Source of the DNA: JBEKLJ01 sp050010255
GTDB taxonomy: Bacteria > Acidobacteriota > Terriglobia > Bryobacterales > Bryobacteraceae
Direction of reading: 5' to 3'
DNA length: 8,724 nt
Assembly: GCA_050010255.1 (NCBI GenBank)
Contig: JBEKLJ010000150.1
Location: 1 to 8,724 of the forward strand
Within the stretch, counting starts at the first letter, position 1. Every line of letters starts with the position of its first letter. A model generated the notes under the pieces. The model did not search any database, had not been told where the DNA came from, and saw only the letters and a program-made list of their open reading frames with translations. Positions 1-6,192 of this stretch are shown piece by piece. A program made the position numbers and the translations under genes.

Positions 1-172
1 CGGTCGAAGCCCTGGTAGCCTTTCGCTTCGACCCGCGCCGGTTCGGATTCGCTTCGGACTGCTTCCGGTACTCGGCTTCGCGCCGCTGGACCTCGGAACG
101 GGGCACCGAAAGCACGCAATCCAAAAGATTCACGAACGTGGCGGATTCCCGCGAGTGCTTCACTTGCACCAT
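1..172 (-). CDS. Small basic hypothetical protein, C-terminus cut by window edge
   Basis: The minus-strand frame from ATG at 172 stays open to base 1 (57 codons visible) and begins MVQVKHSRESATFVNLLDCV. It continues with a helix-like stretch containing SVPRSEVQRREAEYRKQ and a tail rich in Arg, Lys and Ser. It starts 9 bp after the stop of the upstream HEPN-like gene, so the two probably share a transcript. A second frame starting at ATG 183 (overlapping the upstream stop as TGATG) is also open, but its translation is Arg/Gly/Pro-rich and looks like a shadow. The chosen frame resembles, from memory, short uncharacterised proteins with an 'F..L...L.V...E...RE.EYRKQ...NP.RRG' pattern that are common on mobile DNA; no function is known to me. 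No clear ribosome binding site is visible directly upstream, which suggests translational coupling. Confidence 0.55.
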   Translation of the reverse strand, partial: MVQVKHSRESATFVNLLDCVLSVPRSEVQRREAEYRKQSEANPNRRGSKRKATRAST

Positions 173-181
173 GATATCGCA

Positions 182-1069
182 TCAAACAGTCTCCGCGAGC
201 CGGGTGGAGAGCTTCTGCATAAAACCTTGCACGTTACGGAAGATCTCGTCCGCTCGCTCGTCGGTGTAGCTGCCCCGCGCGTGCGCTGTATAGTTTCGCC
301 AAGCGTCCTTTACGAACATGAAATGGCTTGCCGCCTGGGAGTAGAATTCCTGCTGGTCCTTCCAGTCGGAAGGGCGGTTCAAGACGTCGCTCCCAATGTT
401 GCGGATGGCTTTCTCGATTCCTTCGATGATGTTGTGCCAGTTGGCATGGTCTGACGGGACGCCGAAGTTGTCGGCGAGTACCTGAAGCCCCCGCTCCAGA
501 ACCCGCATCAAGTGAAAAACACAAGCGGTGCTACGGGAGCAAATATGGCAAGACAGAGCCTCTTGAAGGTCGTAGGCAGTCGATCGAAAGCTCTTTAGGA
601 CCTGTTGCCCAAACACCTCGATTAGGCTGTTGAGTTCCATCCGCCGCGTTTCTGCGTTGAGCGTGTAGAATCTGAGCTTCTCGTGATACACGGCATAAAA
701 AACATGTGTTTGAAGCTCATCATATATGCGATCACGTAGAGCATCCAGTGCTTTCACGAAGTCCGCGTAATCTATCGAGCTGGACAACGCGCTCGTCATT
801 CGGTCGATCTGAACTACCGACATGGAAAGTCCCATGGCGCGACAGTGCGAGCGCAGTACCACTAACCGTTCCATGAAAAAGCTTGTTTCCTCTACGGAGA
901 CCTGATTGAACACAGTTGCCTCCGTCAGGCGCTTCTTGATCGCCTCCAGCAGCTCCATGGACAGTATGAAATCGCGGGCGTAGAAGTCCAGCATGTCCCA
1001 CAGGCTCCAAATCCTGCGGCCCCCATCATGCCACAGGGGGCGTGCTGACTCAACTACATTGCTGCCCAA
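182..1069 (-). CDS. Uncharacterised 295-aa protein with C-terminal HEPN-like R-x4-H motif
   Basis: The C-terminal half looks like a HEPN-type all-helical domain. W257-R258-N259-Y-T-A-H263 fits the R-x(4-6)-H motif that forms the catalytic centre of HEPN RNases, with the usual polar residue after Arg, followed by a helix (about 268-290) ending near FMQKL. Residues 165-200 (YDLQEA...STACVFHLMRVLERG) match the pattern of a widespread family of hypothetical proteins that share this C-terminus. The first 160 residues are predicted helical and not recognised. The start is uncertain: the first possible codon is TTG at 1069, without a good ribosome site. ATG codons at residue 26 (992-994, GGAG about 10 nt upstream) and residue 38 are alternatives. 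Its base composition is about half G+C in sampled lines, well below the genes right of 1444, which suggests transfer. Function is inferred: a defence or toxin-like RNase is possible, an inactive scaffold also. Catalysis is not shown. Confidence 0.75.
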   Translation of the reverse strand: MGSNVVESARPLWHDGGRRIWSLWDMLDFYARDFILSMELLEAIKKRLTEATVFNQVSVEETSFFMERLVVLRSHCRAMGLSMSVVQIDRMTSALSSSIDYADFVKALDALRDRIYDELQTHVFYAVYHEKLRFYTLNAETRRMELNSLIEVFGQQVLKSFRSTAYDLQEALSCHICSRSTACVFHLMRVLERGLQVLADNFGVPSDHANWHNIIEGIEKAIRNIGSDVLNRPSDWKDQQEFYSQAASHFMFVKDAWRNYTAHARGSYTDERADEIFRNVQGFMQKLSTRLAETV

Positions 1070-1277
1070 AATAGCTTGCCGGAACTTTTCAAATTTTTTC
1101 GGCCACTTACGCCGGAGCCACCTAGCGCCTATTCCCCGGCGAGGCGCCGTCTGCGTTAAATCGACCCGGCCCCCCGTCTTGCGACTCCGATGCCGAGGTA
1201 CGTTTCCGATGCCCCGCGAATGGCACCGTGTGCCCTACCCCCGACCCGAGTTCGGCCCGTCCTGGGCCTTCAGATTC

Positions 1278-1307
1278 GACTGACGGCCATTCCAAGAGCC
1301 GTCAGTC
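1278..1307. repeat. Perfect 10-bp inverted repeat (hairpin)
   Basis: GACTGACGGC (1278-1287) and GCCGTCAGTC (1298-1307) are exact reverse complements around a 10-nt spacer. Neither side is followed by a T-run, so it is not a standard intrinsic terminator. Its place about 90 bp from the att-like tRNA fragment makes a protein-binding or recombination-related site possible. Confidence 0.7.
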
Positions 1308-1308
1308 T

Positions 1309-1327
1309 GGTAACGCCACGGTAACGC
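1309..1327. repeat. Direct repeat GGTAACGC, 11-bp spacing
   Basis: GGTAACGC occurs at 1309-1316 and again at 1320-1327, one helical turn apart. GGTAACG also occurs at 1411-1417 inside the tRNA fragment. Such spacing suits paired binding of a DNA-binding protein such as an excisionase or integrase arm domain, but two short copies can be chance. Confidence 0.4.
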
Positions 1328-1328
1328 A

Positions 1329-1349
1329 TCCGGCTAGTTTCCTGCCGGA
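1329..1349. repeat. 6-bp inverted repeat beside att site
   Basis: TCCGGC (1329-1334) pairs with GCCGGA (1344-1349) across a 9-nt loop. No T-tract follows. It is weak alone and is listed because it lies in the same cluster as the stronger hairpin at 1278-1307. Confidence 0.35.
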
Positions 1350-1396
1350 GGGCCACTTGTAAGTAGCTGAGAAATGGACGTTTCAGAACCCCTGTT

Positions 1397-1444
1397 CGCC
1401 CTTTCACGGCGGTAACGGGGGTTCGAATCCCCCTGGGGACGCCA
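1397..1444 (+). pseudogene. 3' fragment of tRNA-Glu (anticodon UUC), att-like site
   Basis: Seen directly: anticodon loop CTTTCAC (1401-1407) with anticodon TTC at 1403-1405, closed by CGCC/GGCG (1397-1400 and 1408-1411). Then come a 4-nt variable loop TAAC, a T arm GGGGG-TTCGAAT-CCCCC (1417-1433), the 3' acceptor strand TGGGGAC (1434-1440), discriminator G1441 and encoded CCA (1442-1444). The matching 5' acceptor strand (GTCCCC-like) and D arm are absent from the preceding 60 bases, so no functional tRNA can form here. The remaining 48 nt are the usual identity block of elements that integrate into the 3' half of tRNA genes. The intact tRNA-Glu is expected to the left of this window, beyond the element. 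Confidence 0.85.
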
Positions 1445-1598
1445 GAAAAACGCACCCGCCGCCTGCCGGCACGCCTCCACGGGGACGCGAACCAGCAGCC
1501 TGCCCCGCGGCCAGCCCCGCGCGGGAGCCGTCGAAGGGATACTTTTGTCGAGGTTGCACAGGCCGCTGACACGGCCACCCCGGCGCCACCCAAAACAG

Positions 1599-1606
1599 TA
1601 TAGAAT
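1599..1606 (+). promoter_or_regulatory. -10-like box TATAGAAT before the 1616 gene
   Basis: TAGAAT (1601-1606) matches the bacterial -10 consensus at five of six positions and ends 9 nt before the ATG at 1616. No -35 box is seen 17 nt upstream. Transcription would start about 3 nt before the ATG, giving an almost leaderless mRNA. Confidence 0.5.
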
Positions 1607-1615
1607 CCACTGAGG

Positions 1616-2107
1616 ATGGCGCTTTCAACGGATCAGCCCCCCAAACGCCGCGCCGCGGCAGGCATTCCCATCGCGCTCTTCATAACCGCCGGACTGGCGG
1701 CCGCCGGAATCCTGGCCGGCTGGCTGGTGCTGCGCGGCGGTCCCCGGAAGTCGCCCACACCCGTGCTCACCGAGGAGGCTCGGGCATACGTGCGCGCCGA
1801 GCGCCTACAGCTCAGCGACGTGAGCATGATCGCCACGGACAACTTCGCCCGGCAGACGCTGGTCGAGATCACCGGCAAGATCACCAACACCGGGAACCGG
1901 CGGGTAAAGGTGGTGGAGATCAAGTGCGTGTTCTACGATCCGTTCGGCCGCGTGGTGCTGCGGGAGCGCGTCCCGATTGTGAGCGCGCGCATGGGCGGGC
2001 TGAAGCCGGGCGAGACCAAGAGCTTCCGCCTTCCGTTTGACGCGATTCCGGAGAGCTGGAACCAGACGCTCCCGGAGCTGGTGGTGGCCCAGATCGTTTT
2101 CGACTAG
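1616..2107 (+). CDS. Single-helix membrane protein with DUF2393/FxLYD-like domain
   Basis: The 163-aa product has a basic N-terminus (PKRR), one strong transmembrane helix at about residues 15-39, then an extracytoplasmic domain. That domain (about 52-163) shows the pattern of a small beta-sandwich: V-x-I-T-G-x-I-x-N-T-G at 83-93, CVFYDPFGRVV at 104-114, and LKPGETKSFRLPF at 129-141. This is how FxLYD and DUF2393 proteins look: a domain anchored outside the membrane, without known catalytic residues and of unknown role. GAGG abuts the ATG, too close for a normal Shine-Dalgarno site, and a -10-like box lies just upstream, so a very short leader is likely. It is the first chromosomal gene right of the tRNA fragment and converges on the rhomboid gene with only 2 bp between the two stop codons. 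Family assignment is from pattern memory. Confidence 0.75.
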   Translation: MALSTDQPPKRRAAAGIPIALFITAGLAAAGILAGWLVLRGGPRKSPTPVLTEEARAYVRAERLQLSDVSMIATDNFARQTLVEITGKITNTGNRRVKVVEIKCVFYDPFGRVVLRERVPIVSARMGGLKPGETKSFRLPFDAIPESWNQTLPELVVAQIVFD

Positions 2108-2109
2108 GG

Positions 2110-2958
2110 CTAGAGGACCGCTGCCAGGGGCGTGGCCGCCAGCCACAGGTACATGCTCAGGAACGCCAGCGCGGTGAGGGCCAAGCAGAGGTACGAGAGG
2201 ATGCGCCAGAGGTGCTCGCCCCATCCGCCCACCAGCCGCGGCGTGCCGGCGGCGTAGGCTACGACGAAGCCGGCTGCCAGACCGCCGATGTGCGCCGCGT
2301 TATCGACCCGCAGCCCGGGCAGGAGGCCCAGCGCCAGGCCGTAGACCGCCCAACGGATATACAAGCTGCGGATAGCGCCGCCGAGCGGATGGGCCCGGTG
2401 CCGCACGCCCAGCGCGATCATCGCCCCAATCAGGCCGAGGATGCCGGCCGAGGCGCCCACCGAGAGCGCCGGCGTCCAGATCATGCTGAGATAGAAGCCG
2501 CCGACCGTGGCCGCAAAGTAGATCACGAGCAGACGGGTGGCGCCGTAAATCTCCTCCACCTGGGCCCCCAGGTCGAAGAGCACCCAGGAGTTCATGAGCA
2601 GGTGCAGAATGCCGCCATGCAGAAAGCCGGCCGTCACCAGCCGCCACCACTGGCCGAGCACGATGGCGTCACGATACTTGGCGCCGAACTGGAACAGCGT
2701 GCGTCCGTCCAGATCGAACAGCGCATTGCCATTGCCGGCGCGCATGCTGAAAAGCACCGTGGCCGCGAACAGTCCAAAGTTGATCAGCAGGATGATGGAG
2801 GTGGTGAAGCGCGCGTGCGGGATGAAGCCGCCGAGGATCGCCTTGGGGTCCCGGCGATCGATCGCCCGCGGCCCTACCACGCCCTGGCAGTATGGGCACA
2901 CGCGATCGCGCGAGGTGATGAAGGCCCGGCAGTGCGGGCACATGCGGCGTTTGTCCAT
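2110..2958 (-). CDS. Rhomboid-family intramembrane serine protease with N-terminal zinc ribbon
   Basis: Rhomboids cut transmembrane helices within the membrane. The 282-aa product begins with two CxxC knuckles (CPHC 7-10 and CPYC 21-24), a likely cytosolic zinc ribbon, followed by helices from about residue 52. Rhomboid signatures are all present: WWR at 104-106 in the first loop region, H119-L-L-M-N123 (the conserved His/Asn helix), the catalytic serine S170 in GASAG (168-172) and the catalytic H223 in DNAAHIGG. There are about seven helices, the last at 250-275. The active-site Ser/His pair is intact, so activity is expected; the substrate is unknown. The ATG has no clear Shine-Dalgarno sequence but a TACAAT box lies 11 nt upstream. 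It diverges from lpxD and converges on the DUF2393-like gene. Confidence 0.93.
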   Translation of the reverse strand: MDKRRMCPHCRAFITSRDRVCPYCQGVVGPRAIDRRDPKAILGGFIPHARFTTSIILLINFGLFAATVLFSMRAGNGNALFDLDGRTLFQFGAKYRDAIVLGQWWRLVTAGFLHGGILHLLMNSWVLFDLGAQVEEIYGATRLLVIYFAATVGGFYLSMIWTPALSVGASAGILGLIGAMIALGVRHRAHPLGGAIRSLYIRWAVYGLALGLLPGLRVDNAAHIGGLAAGFVVAYAAGTPRLVGGWGEHLWRILSYLCLALTALAFLSMYLWLAATPLAAVL

Positions 2959-2969
2959 GACCAGGTTTC

Positions 2970-2975
2970 ATTGTA
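2970..2975 (-). promoter_or_regulatory. -10-like box TACAAT for the rhomboid gene
   Basis: On the minus strand TACAAT reads from 2975 to 2970 and ends 11 nt before the ATG at 2958. No -35 box is visible in the GC-rich DNA behind it. The predicted leader is about 5 nt. Confidence 0.5.
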
Positions 2976-3104
2976 GCGGACGGGTGCGCGCCGCCCGGCG
3001 GGCTGGCGGCTCTCTGGCCGCGCCGAGCACCGCCGGGCAGGTCGAGTGTACGCTGTAAGGTGGTTTGGAGCGGCCGGGGCCGCCCGGCACGGCCGCGTGC
3101 TCCC

Positions 3105-3108
3105 GAGG
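3105..3108 (+). promoter_or_regulatory. Ribosome binding site fixing the lpxD start
   Basis: GAGG lies 5 nt before ATG 3114. An in-frame GTG at 3060 would add 18 residues rich in Arg/Pro/Gly that are foreign to LpxD, so the ATG is preferred. Confidence 0.6.
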
Positions 3109-3113
3109 TGCTT

Positions 3114-4160
3114 ATGACGACAGGCGAACTGGCCGCCGCGCTGGGCTGCGAACTGGTCGGAAACCCGGACCTGGAAATCACCGGGGTCGCAACCCTCGAC
3201 CAGGCCGGCCCCACCGAGCTGACCTTCCTGGCCAACCCGAAGTACGCGTCCAAAGTCAAAGACACGCGCGCCGGGGCGATTCTGATCTCCCAGCCGGCGC
3301 GCGAGAGCTCGATCACGAGCCTGGTCTCTTCGAACCCGTACCTGGATTTTGCCCGCGCGCTGGAGATGTTCTACCAGCCGCCGCGCCCGCAGCCGGGGAT
3401 CCACCCGCTGGCCTGTGTCGCCCCCAGCGCTCGCCTGGGCGAGAACGCCTCCATCGGCGCCTTCGCCGTAGTTGGCGAGAACGTCACCATCGGCAGCCAC
3501 GCGGTGCTGCACCCGCACGTGGTCATTTACGAGGGCGCCCGGATCGGAGACGATTTCTGCGCGCACTCCCACGCCGTGGTGCGCGAGTTCTGCCGGATCG
3601 GCAACCGCGTCACGCTGGGCAACGGCGTGGTGGTGGGTGGGGACGGCTTTGGCTTCGCGCACAAGCCGGACGGCTCGCATTACAAGATCCCGCAGTCCGG
3701 CATCACGGTGATCGAAGACGACGTCGAGATTCAGGCGCTATCCTCCATCGACCGCGCCACCGTCGGAGAGAGCAGAGTCAAGCGCGGGGCCAAGCTCGAC
3801 AGCCTGGTGCAAGTGGGCCACGCCTGCGTGGTGGGAGAGAACGACATCCTGTGCGGACAGGTGGGCCTGGCCGGCAGCTCGGTGCTCGGCAAGAACGTGG
3901 TGCTTACCGGCCAGGTGGGCGTGGCCGGGCACCTGACCATCCACGACAACGTTGTCGTCTATGCGCAGAGCGGCGTCGGCGGCGACGTCCCGGAGGGAAG
4001 CGTCGTGGCCGGGTCGCCCGCCTTCGACGGCCGCGAATGGCTGCGCGCCGTCTCGGCCTTCCCCAAGCTCCCGGACCTGGTGAAGACCGTGCGAGAGCTC
4101 AACAAGAGAGTCGCGCAACTGGAAAGTTCACTTCAGAGGAAGGGCCCATCCGATGCCTGA
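3114..4160 (+). CDS. lpxD: UDP-3-O-acylglucosamine N-acyltransferase LpxD
   Basis: LpxD adds the second, N-linked 3-hydroxyacyl chain to UDP-3-O-acylglucosamine, the third step of lipid A synthesis in the cytoplasm. The 348-aa length fits the family (E. coli 341). The N-terminal uridine-binding domain spans about 1-100 (TTGELAAALG, GVATLDQAG, LTFLANPKY). It is followed by a left-handed parallel beta-helix of hexapeptide repeats (about 101-300; e.g. IGAFAVVGENVTIG) and a C-terminal helix (about 313-341). GGDGFGF is at 175-181 and the catalytic histidine is H236 in LVQVGH. Around it, KLDS and VEIQA replace the better-known KIDN and VEIGA; I take this as lineage variation, since the histidine and the fold pattern are intact. 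The stop overlaps the start of the LOG-family gene by 8 nt, so translation is probably coupled. Confidence 0.95.
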   Translation: MTTGELAAALGCELVGNPDLEITGVATLDQAGPTELTFLANPKYASKVKDTRAGAILISQPARESSITSLVSSNPYLDFARALEMFYQPPRPQPGIHPLACVAPSARLGENASIGAFAVVGENVTIGSHAVLHPHVVIYEGARIGDDFCAHSHAVVREFCRIGNRVTLGNGVVVGGDGFGFAHKPDGSHYKIPQSGITVIEDDVEIQALSSIDRATVGESRVKRGAKLDSLVQVGHACVVGENDILCGQVGLAGSSVLGKNVVLTGQVGVAGHLTIHDNVVVYAQSGVGGDVPEGSVVAGSPAFDGREWLRAVSAFPKLPDLVKTVRELNKRVAQLESSLQRKGPSDA

Positions 4161-4953
4161 CCGATCCCGTTCCCACTGCGACACCAGCCTCGCCTATAAG
4201 AACCAGGCCTTCCTGGACAGCGCCGACGCGCGGCCGCTGCGAATGATCTCGGAATACCTCGAGCCCTTGTCCCACTTCCGGCGCCATAGGATCCGCGACA
4301 CGGTGGTGTTCTTCGGCTCGGCGCGCATCCGCCACGGCGAGGGGCCGCTGGCCCGGTACTACGAGGACGCGCGCACGCTGGCGCGCCTGCTGACCGAATG
4401 GAGCGAGCAGCTCCAGGCTCCCTCGCGGCGGTTCGTGGTGTGCAGCGGGGGCGGGCCGGGCATCATGGAGGCGGCCAACCGCGGCGCGCACGAAGCCGGC
4501 GGAAAGACCATCGGCCTGAACATCGGGCTGCCCTTCGAGCAACAGCCGAACCCCTACATCTCGCCCGAGCTGTGCTTCGAGTTCCACTATTTTTTCATGC
4601 GCAAGTTCTGGTTCGCCTACCTCTCCAAGGCCCTCGTCGTCTTCCCGGGCGGGTTCGGCACGCTCGACGAAATGATGGAGATCCTCACGCTGGCGCAGAC
4701 GCACAAGCTGGCCAAGAAGATCGTCATCGTGCTGTACGGCACCAGCTACTGGAAGGAGATAATCAACTTCGACGCGCTGATTCGCCACGGGACGATCGCG
4801 CCCGAGGACATGGACCTGTTCGAGTTCGCCGACGATCCCGAGGCCGCCCTCGAGATCCTGAAGGAAGGCCTCACGCGGCTGTATCTGACTCCCGAGCAGC
4901 CGCTGCCCGAGCAGGAGCGTGAGACGCCGGCCATCGCCAAGACCGCGATATAG
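4153..4953 (+). CDS. LOG-family protein (TIGR00730-type Rossmann fold nucleotide hydrolase)
   Basis: LOG proteins ('lysine decarboxylase-like' in old annotations) cleave ribose 5-phosphate from nucleoside 5'-monophosphates; plant and some bacterial members release cytokinins, and others act in purine turnover. The 266-aa product has a Rossmann core: FFGSARIRHGEG (53-64), the phosphate-binding GGGPGIMEAANRGA (99-112), MRK at 149-151, and the hallmark PGGFGTLDE (165-173) with the conserved Glu. An N-terminal extension of about 45 residues makes it longer than the roughly 190-aa short LOGs. It overlaps lpxD by 8 nt; GAGGAAGG about 9 nt upstream can serve as ribosome site. The physiological substrate cannot be told from sequence, and its link with lipid A synthesis is only by position. 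The old lysine decarboxylase name should not be used. Confidence 0.9.
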   Translation: MPDRSRSHCDTSLAYKNQAFLDSADARPLRMISEYLEPLSHFRRHRIRDTVVFFGSARIRHGEGPLARYYEDARTLARLLTEWSEQLQAPSRRFVVCSGGGPGIMEAANRGAHEAGGKTIGLNIGLPFEQQPNPYISPELCFEFHYFFMRKFWFAYLSKALVVFPGGFGTLDEMMEILTLAQTHKLAKKIVIVLYGTSYWKEIINFDALIRHGTIAPEDMDLFEFADDPEAALEILKEGLTRLYLTPEQPLPEQERETPAIAKTAI

Positions 4954-4976
4954 CCCCTCGCGCGCGGCTGGCGCGC

Positions 4977-4982
4977 TATATT
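4977..4982 (+). promoter_or_regulatory. -10-like box TATATT for galU
   Basis: TATATT ends 6 nt before the GTG at 4989, which would place the transcription start on the start codon itself, that is a leaderless transcript. The box lies in the 35-nt gap after the LOG gene, so galU may have its own promoter besides read-through from lpxD. No -35 match is seen. Confidence 0.5.
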
Positions 4983-4988
4983 CGTTAG

Positions 4989-5873
4989 GTGATTCGAAGC
5001 GCCGTCGTGCCGGTCGCCGGCCTGGGCACGCGCCTGCTGCCCGCCACCAAGTCGCAGCCGAAGGAGATGCTGCCGGTGGCGCGGAAGCCCATCGTGCAGT
5101 ACGTGGTCGAGGAGCTGGTCGCCAACGGCGTCGAGCGGATTCTGTTCATCACCGGCCGCAACAAGAGCTCGATTGAGGACCACTTCGACGCCGACCCCGA
5201 GCTCGCCCGCACGCTGAGCGCCGCCGACAAGCGGGAGCTGCTGGACGAGCTGGCTTTCGAAGAGCTGGGCGCGCACTTCCTCTACACGCGCCAGCGCTTC
5301 CAGAGCGGCCTCGGCGACGCCGTGCTGTGCGGGGAGAACTTCGCCGGCGAGGAGCCGTTCGTGGTGGCGCTGGGCGATTCCATCCTGGGCCTGCACGCCA
5401 ACTCGCAGACCGTCTTGCGCATGGCGGAGCTGTTCGAGTCCCAGCAGGCCAGTTGCGTGCTGGCGGTGGAGGAAGTCCTGCCGGAACAGGCCGAGCACTA
5501 CGGCATCGTGCGCCCGGCCGGGCCGGGCGGTGACTCATTCCAGGTGGCCAACCTGGTCGAGAAGCCCCGGCCCGGGGAGGCGCCGAGCAACCTCGCCATC
5601 GCCGGACGCTACATCTTCTCACCGCTGATCTTCGACATGATCCGGCGCGTTGAGGCGGACGCGCGCGGCGAGATTCAGCTCACCAACGCCATCCAGCTCC
5701 TGTGCGAAGAGGGCCGGAGCGTTCTGGCGATGAAGCTCCCGCCCGGCGAGCGGCGCTACGACATCGGCAATTTCCCCAGTTACTTCGAGACGTTCGCCGA
5801 ATTCGCCCTGGCCGATCCGCTCCATGGCGCGGGTTTTCGCGCCGCGCTGGAACGGCTGCTCCGGAAACCCTGA
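4989..5873 (+). CDS. galU: UTP--glucose-1-phosphate uridylyltransferase
   Basis: GalU makes UDP-glucose from UTP and glucose 1-phosphate, the precursor for polysaccharides and envelope glycans. The 294-aa length is typical. Visible motifs are the nucleotide-binding VPVAGLGTRLLPATK (7-21), KEMLPV (25-30), GLGDAVLCG (107-115), ALGD (127-130, the metal/nucleotide-binding Asp), VEKP (190-193), GEIQLTNAI (228-236 region) and RYDIGNFPSYFE (256-267). Two family positions differ from E. coli: D in place of H in GLGHAVLC, and N in place of D in GEIQLTDAI; both are conservative enough that activity is expected. The start is GTG, with no good ribosome site and a -10-like box 6 nt upstream. It follows lpxD and the LOG gene on the same strand. 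A related nucleotidyltransferase (RmlA or UGP type) is less likely given the whole motif set. Confidence 0.93.
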   Translation: MIRSAVVPVAGLGTRLLPATKSQPKEMLPVARKPIVQYVVEELVANGVERILFITGRNKSSIEDHFDADPELARTLSAADKRELLDELAFEELGAHFLYTRQRFQSGLGDAVLCGENFAGEEPFVVALGDSILGLHANSQTVLRMAELFESQQASCVLAVEEVLPEQAEHYGIVRPAGPGGDSFQVANLVEKPRPGEAPSNLAIAGRYIFSPLIFDMIRRVEADARGEIQLTNAIQLLCEEGRSVLAMKLPPGERRYDIGNFPSYFETFAEFALADPLHGAGFRAALERLLRKP

Positions 5874-5989
5874 AAGAAGCGGCTGCCCGCGGCGGGCCGT
5901 CCCCGGCGCTGCCGCACGCGTTGAAACCGCCCTAGCGCGGCAACCGATCCACCGCGCGCCGCGTCTCACACAGTAAGAGTAAGAAAGCC

Positions 5990-6020
5990 GCGATGAAGCG
6001 CCGTGGTAAGGCCTCATCGC
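5990..6020. repeat. 7-bp inverted repeat in galU-rhodanese gap
   Basis: GCGATGA at 5990-5996 and TCATCGC at 6014-6020 are exact reverse complements with a 17-nt spacer that itself contains GCC/GGC. GAAGCG (5995-6000) can alternatively pair with CGCTTC (6021-6026). Possible RNA stem-loop; function unknown. Confidence 0.35.
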
Positions 6021-6186
6021 CGCTTCCCATATGACGCTCCAGCCGGCGTCAATCCGGCGCTTCAGGGCCGCGGACCGCGAGTGGACCGTGGCCTTTTTCG
6101 CGTTCACAGAGCCGGCCGCAGGCGTAAGCCGCGTTACGGCCAGCGTTTCTGAGACACCGCGCGGCGTCCAGGCGGCGAAGACCCGC

Positions 6187-6192
6187 GATACT
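6187..6192 (+). promoter_or_regulatory. Weak -10-like GATACT before the rhodanese gene
   Basis: GATACT ends 17 nt before ATG 6210. It is a weaker match to TATAAT than the boxes before the other genes. Listed because the gene follows a long gap and needs its own promoter. Confidence 0.3.

Larger units (their letters stand above)
1070..1396. other. Gene-free terminal stretch between HEPN-like gene and tRNA fragment
   Basis: I find no convincing gene on either strand. The frame of the HEPN-like gene stays open upstream of 1069 for at least 30 codons, but its translation there is Arg-rich and without a start codon, so I do not extend the gene. The stretch contains a 10-bp perfect hairpin, a second smaller hairpin and an 11-bp-spaced direct repeat, all within 120 bp of the tRNA fragment. 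Confidence 0.5.
1..1444. mobile_element. Right end of a putative integrative element inserted in tRNA-Glu
   Basis: The segment left of the tRNA-Glu 3' fragment has lower G+C, genes of no housekeeping type and a long gene-free terminus with repeats. A tRNA 3' end without its 5' half is the expected far-side att site of an integrative element or prophage, the intact tRNA being rebuilt at the other end. No integrase is present in the window; it should lie to the left, often beside the intact tRNA. The outer limit lies beyond base 1. The alternative is an old solo att scar with unrelated DNA beside it. Confidence 0.55.

Noticed and set aside
1070..1220. Upstream extension of the HEPN-like gene beyond TTG 1069
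   Set aside because: The frame is open but has no start codon I can support, and its translation is Arg/Lys/Gly-rich and unlike the protein.
1278..1307. Intrinsic terminator at the 10-bp hairpin
   Set aside because: No T-tract follows on either strand and no gene ends next to it.
1270..1593. Minus-strand open frame of 107 codons across the tRNA fragment, with GVPRGIRTPVTAVKGR
   Set aside because: This peptide pattern is the translation of a tRNA 3' end on its antisense strand, a well-known false protein; the frame spans the proposed chromosome/element junction.
2212..2976. Plus-strand 254-codon frame opposite the rhomboid gene
   Set aside because: It is the antisense shadow of a clear rhomboid protease with all catalytic motifs.
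3060..3113. Earlier GTG start for lpxD at 3060
   Set aside because: It adds an Arg/Pro-rich stretch not found in LpxD, whereas ATG 3114 has a ribosome site and gives the family's usual length.
5619..6107. Minus-strand open frame of 162 codons after galU
   Set aside because: Its second half is antisense to galU and the translation has no recognisable domain; high G+C makes long antisense frames common here.
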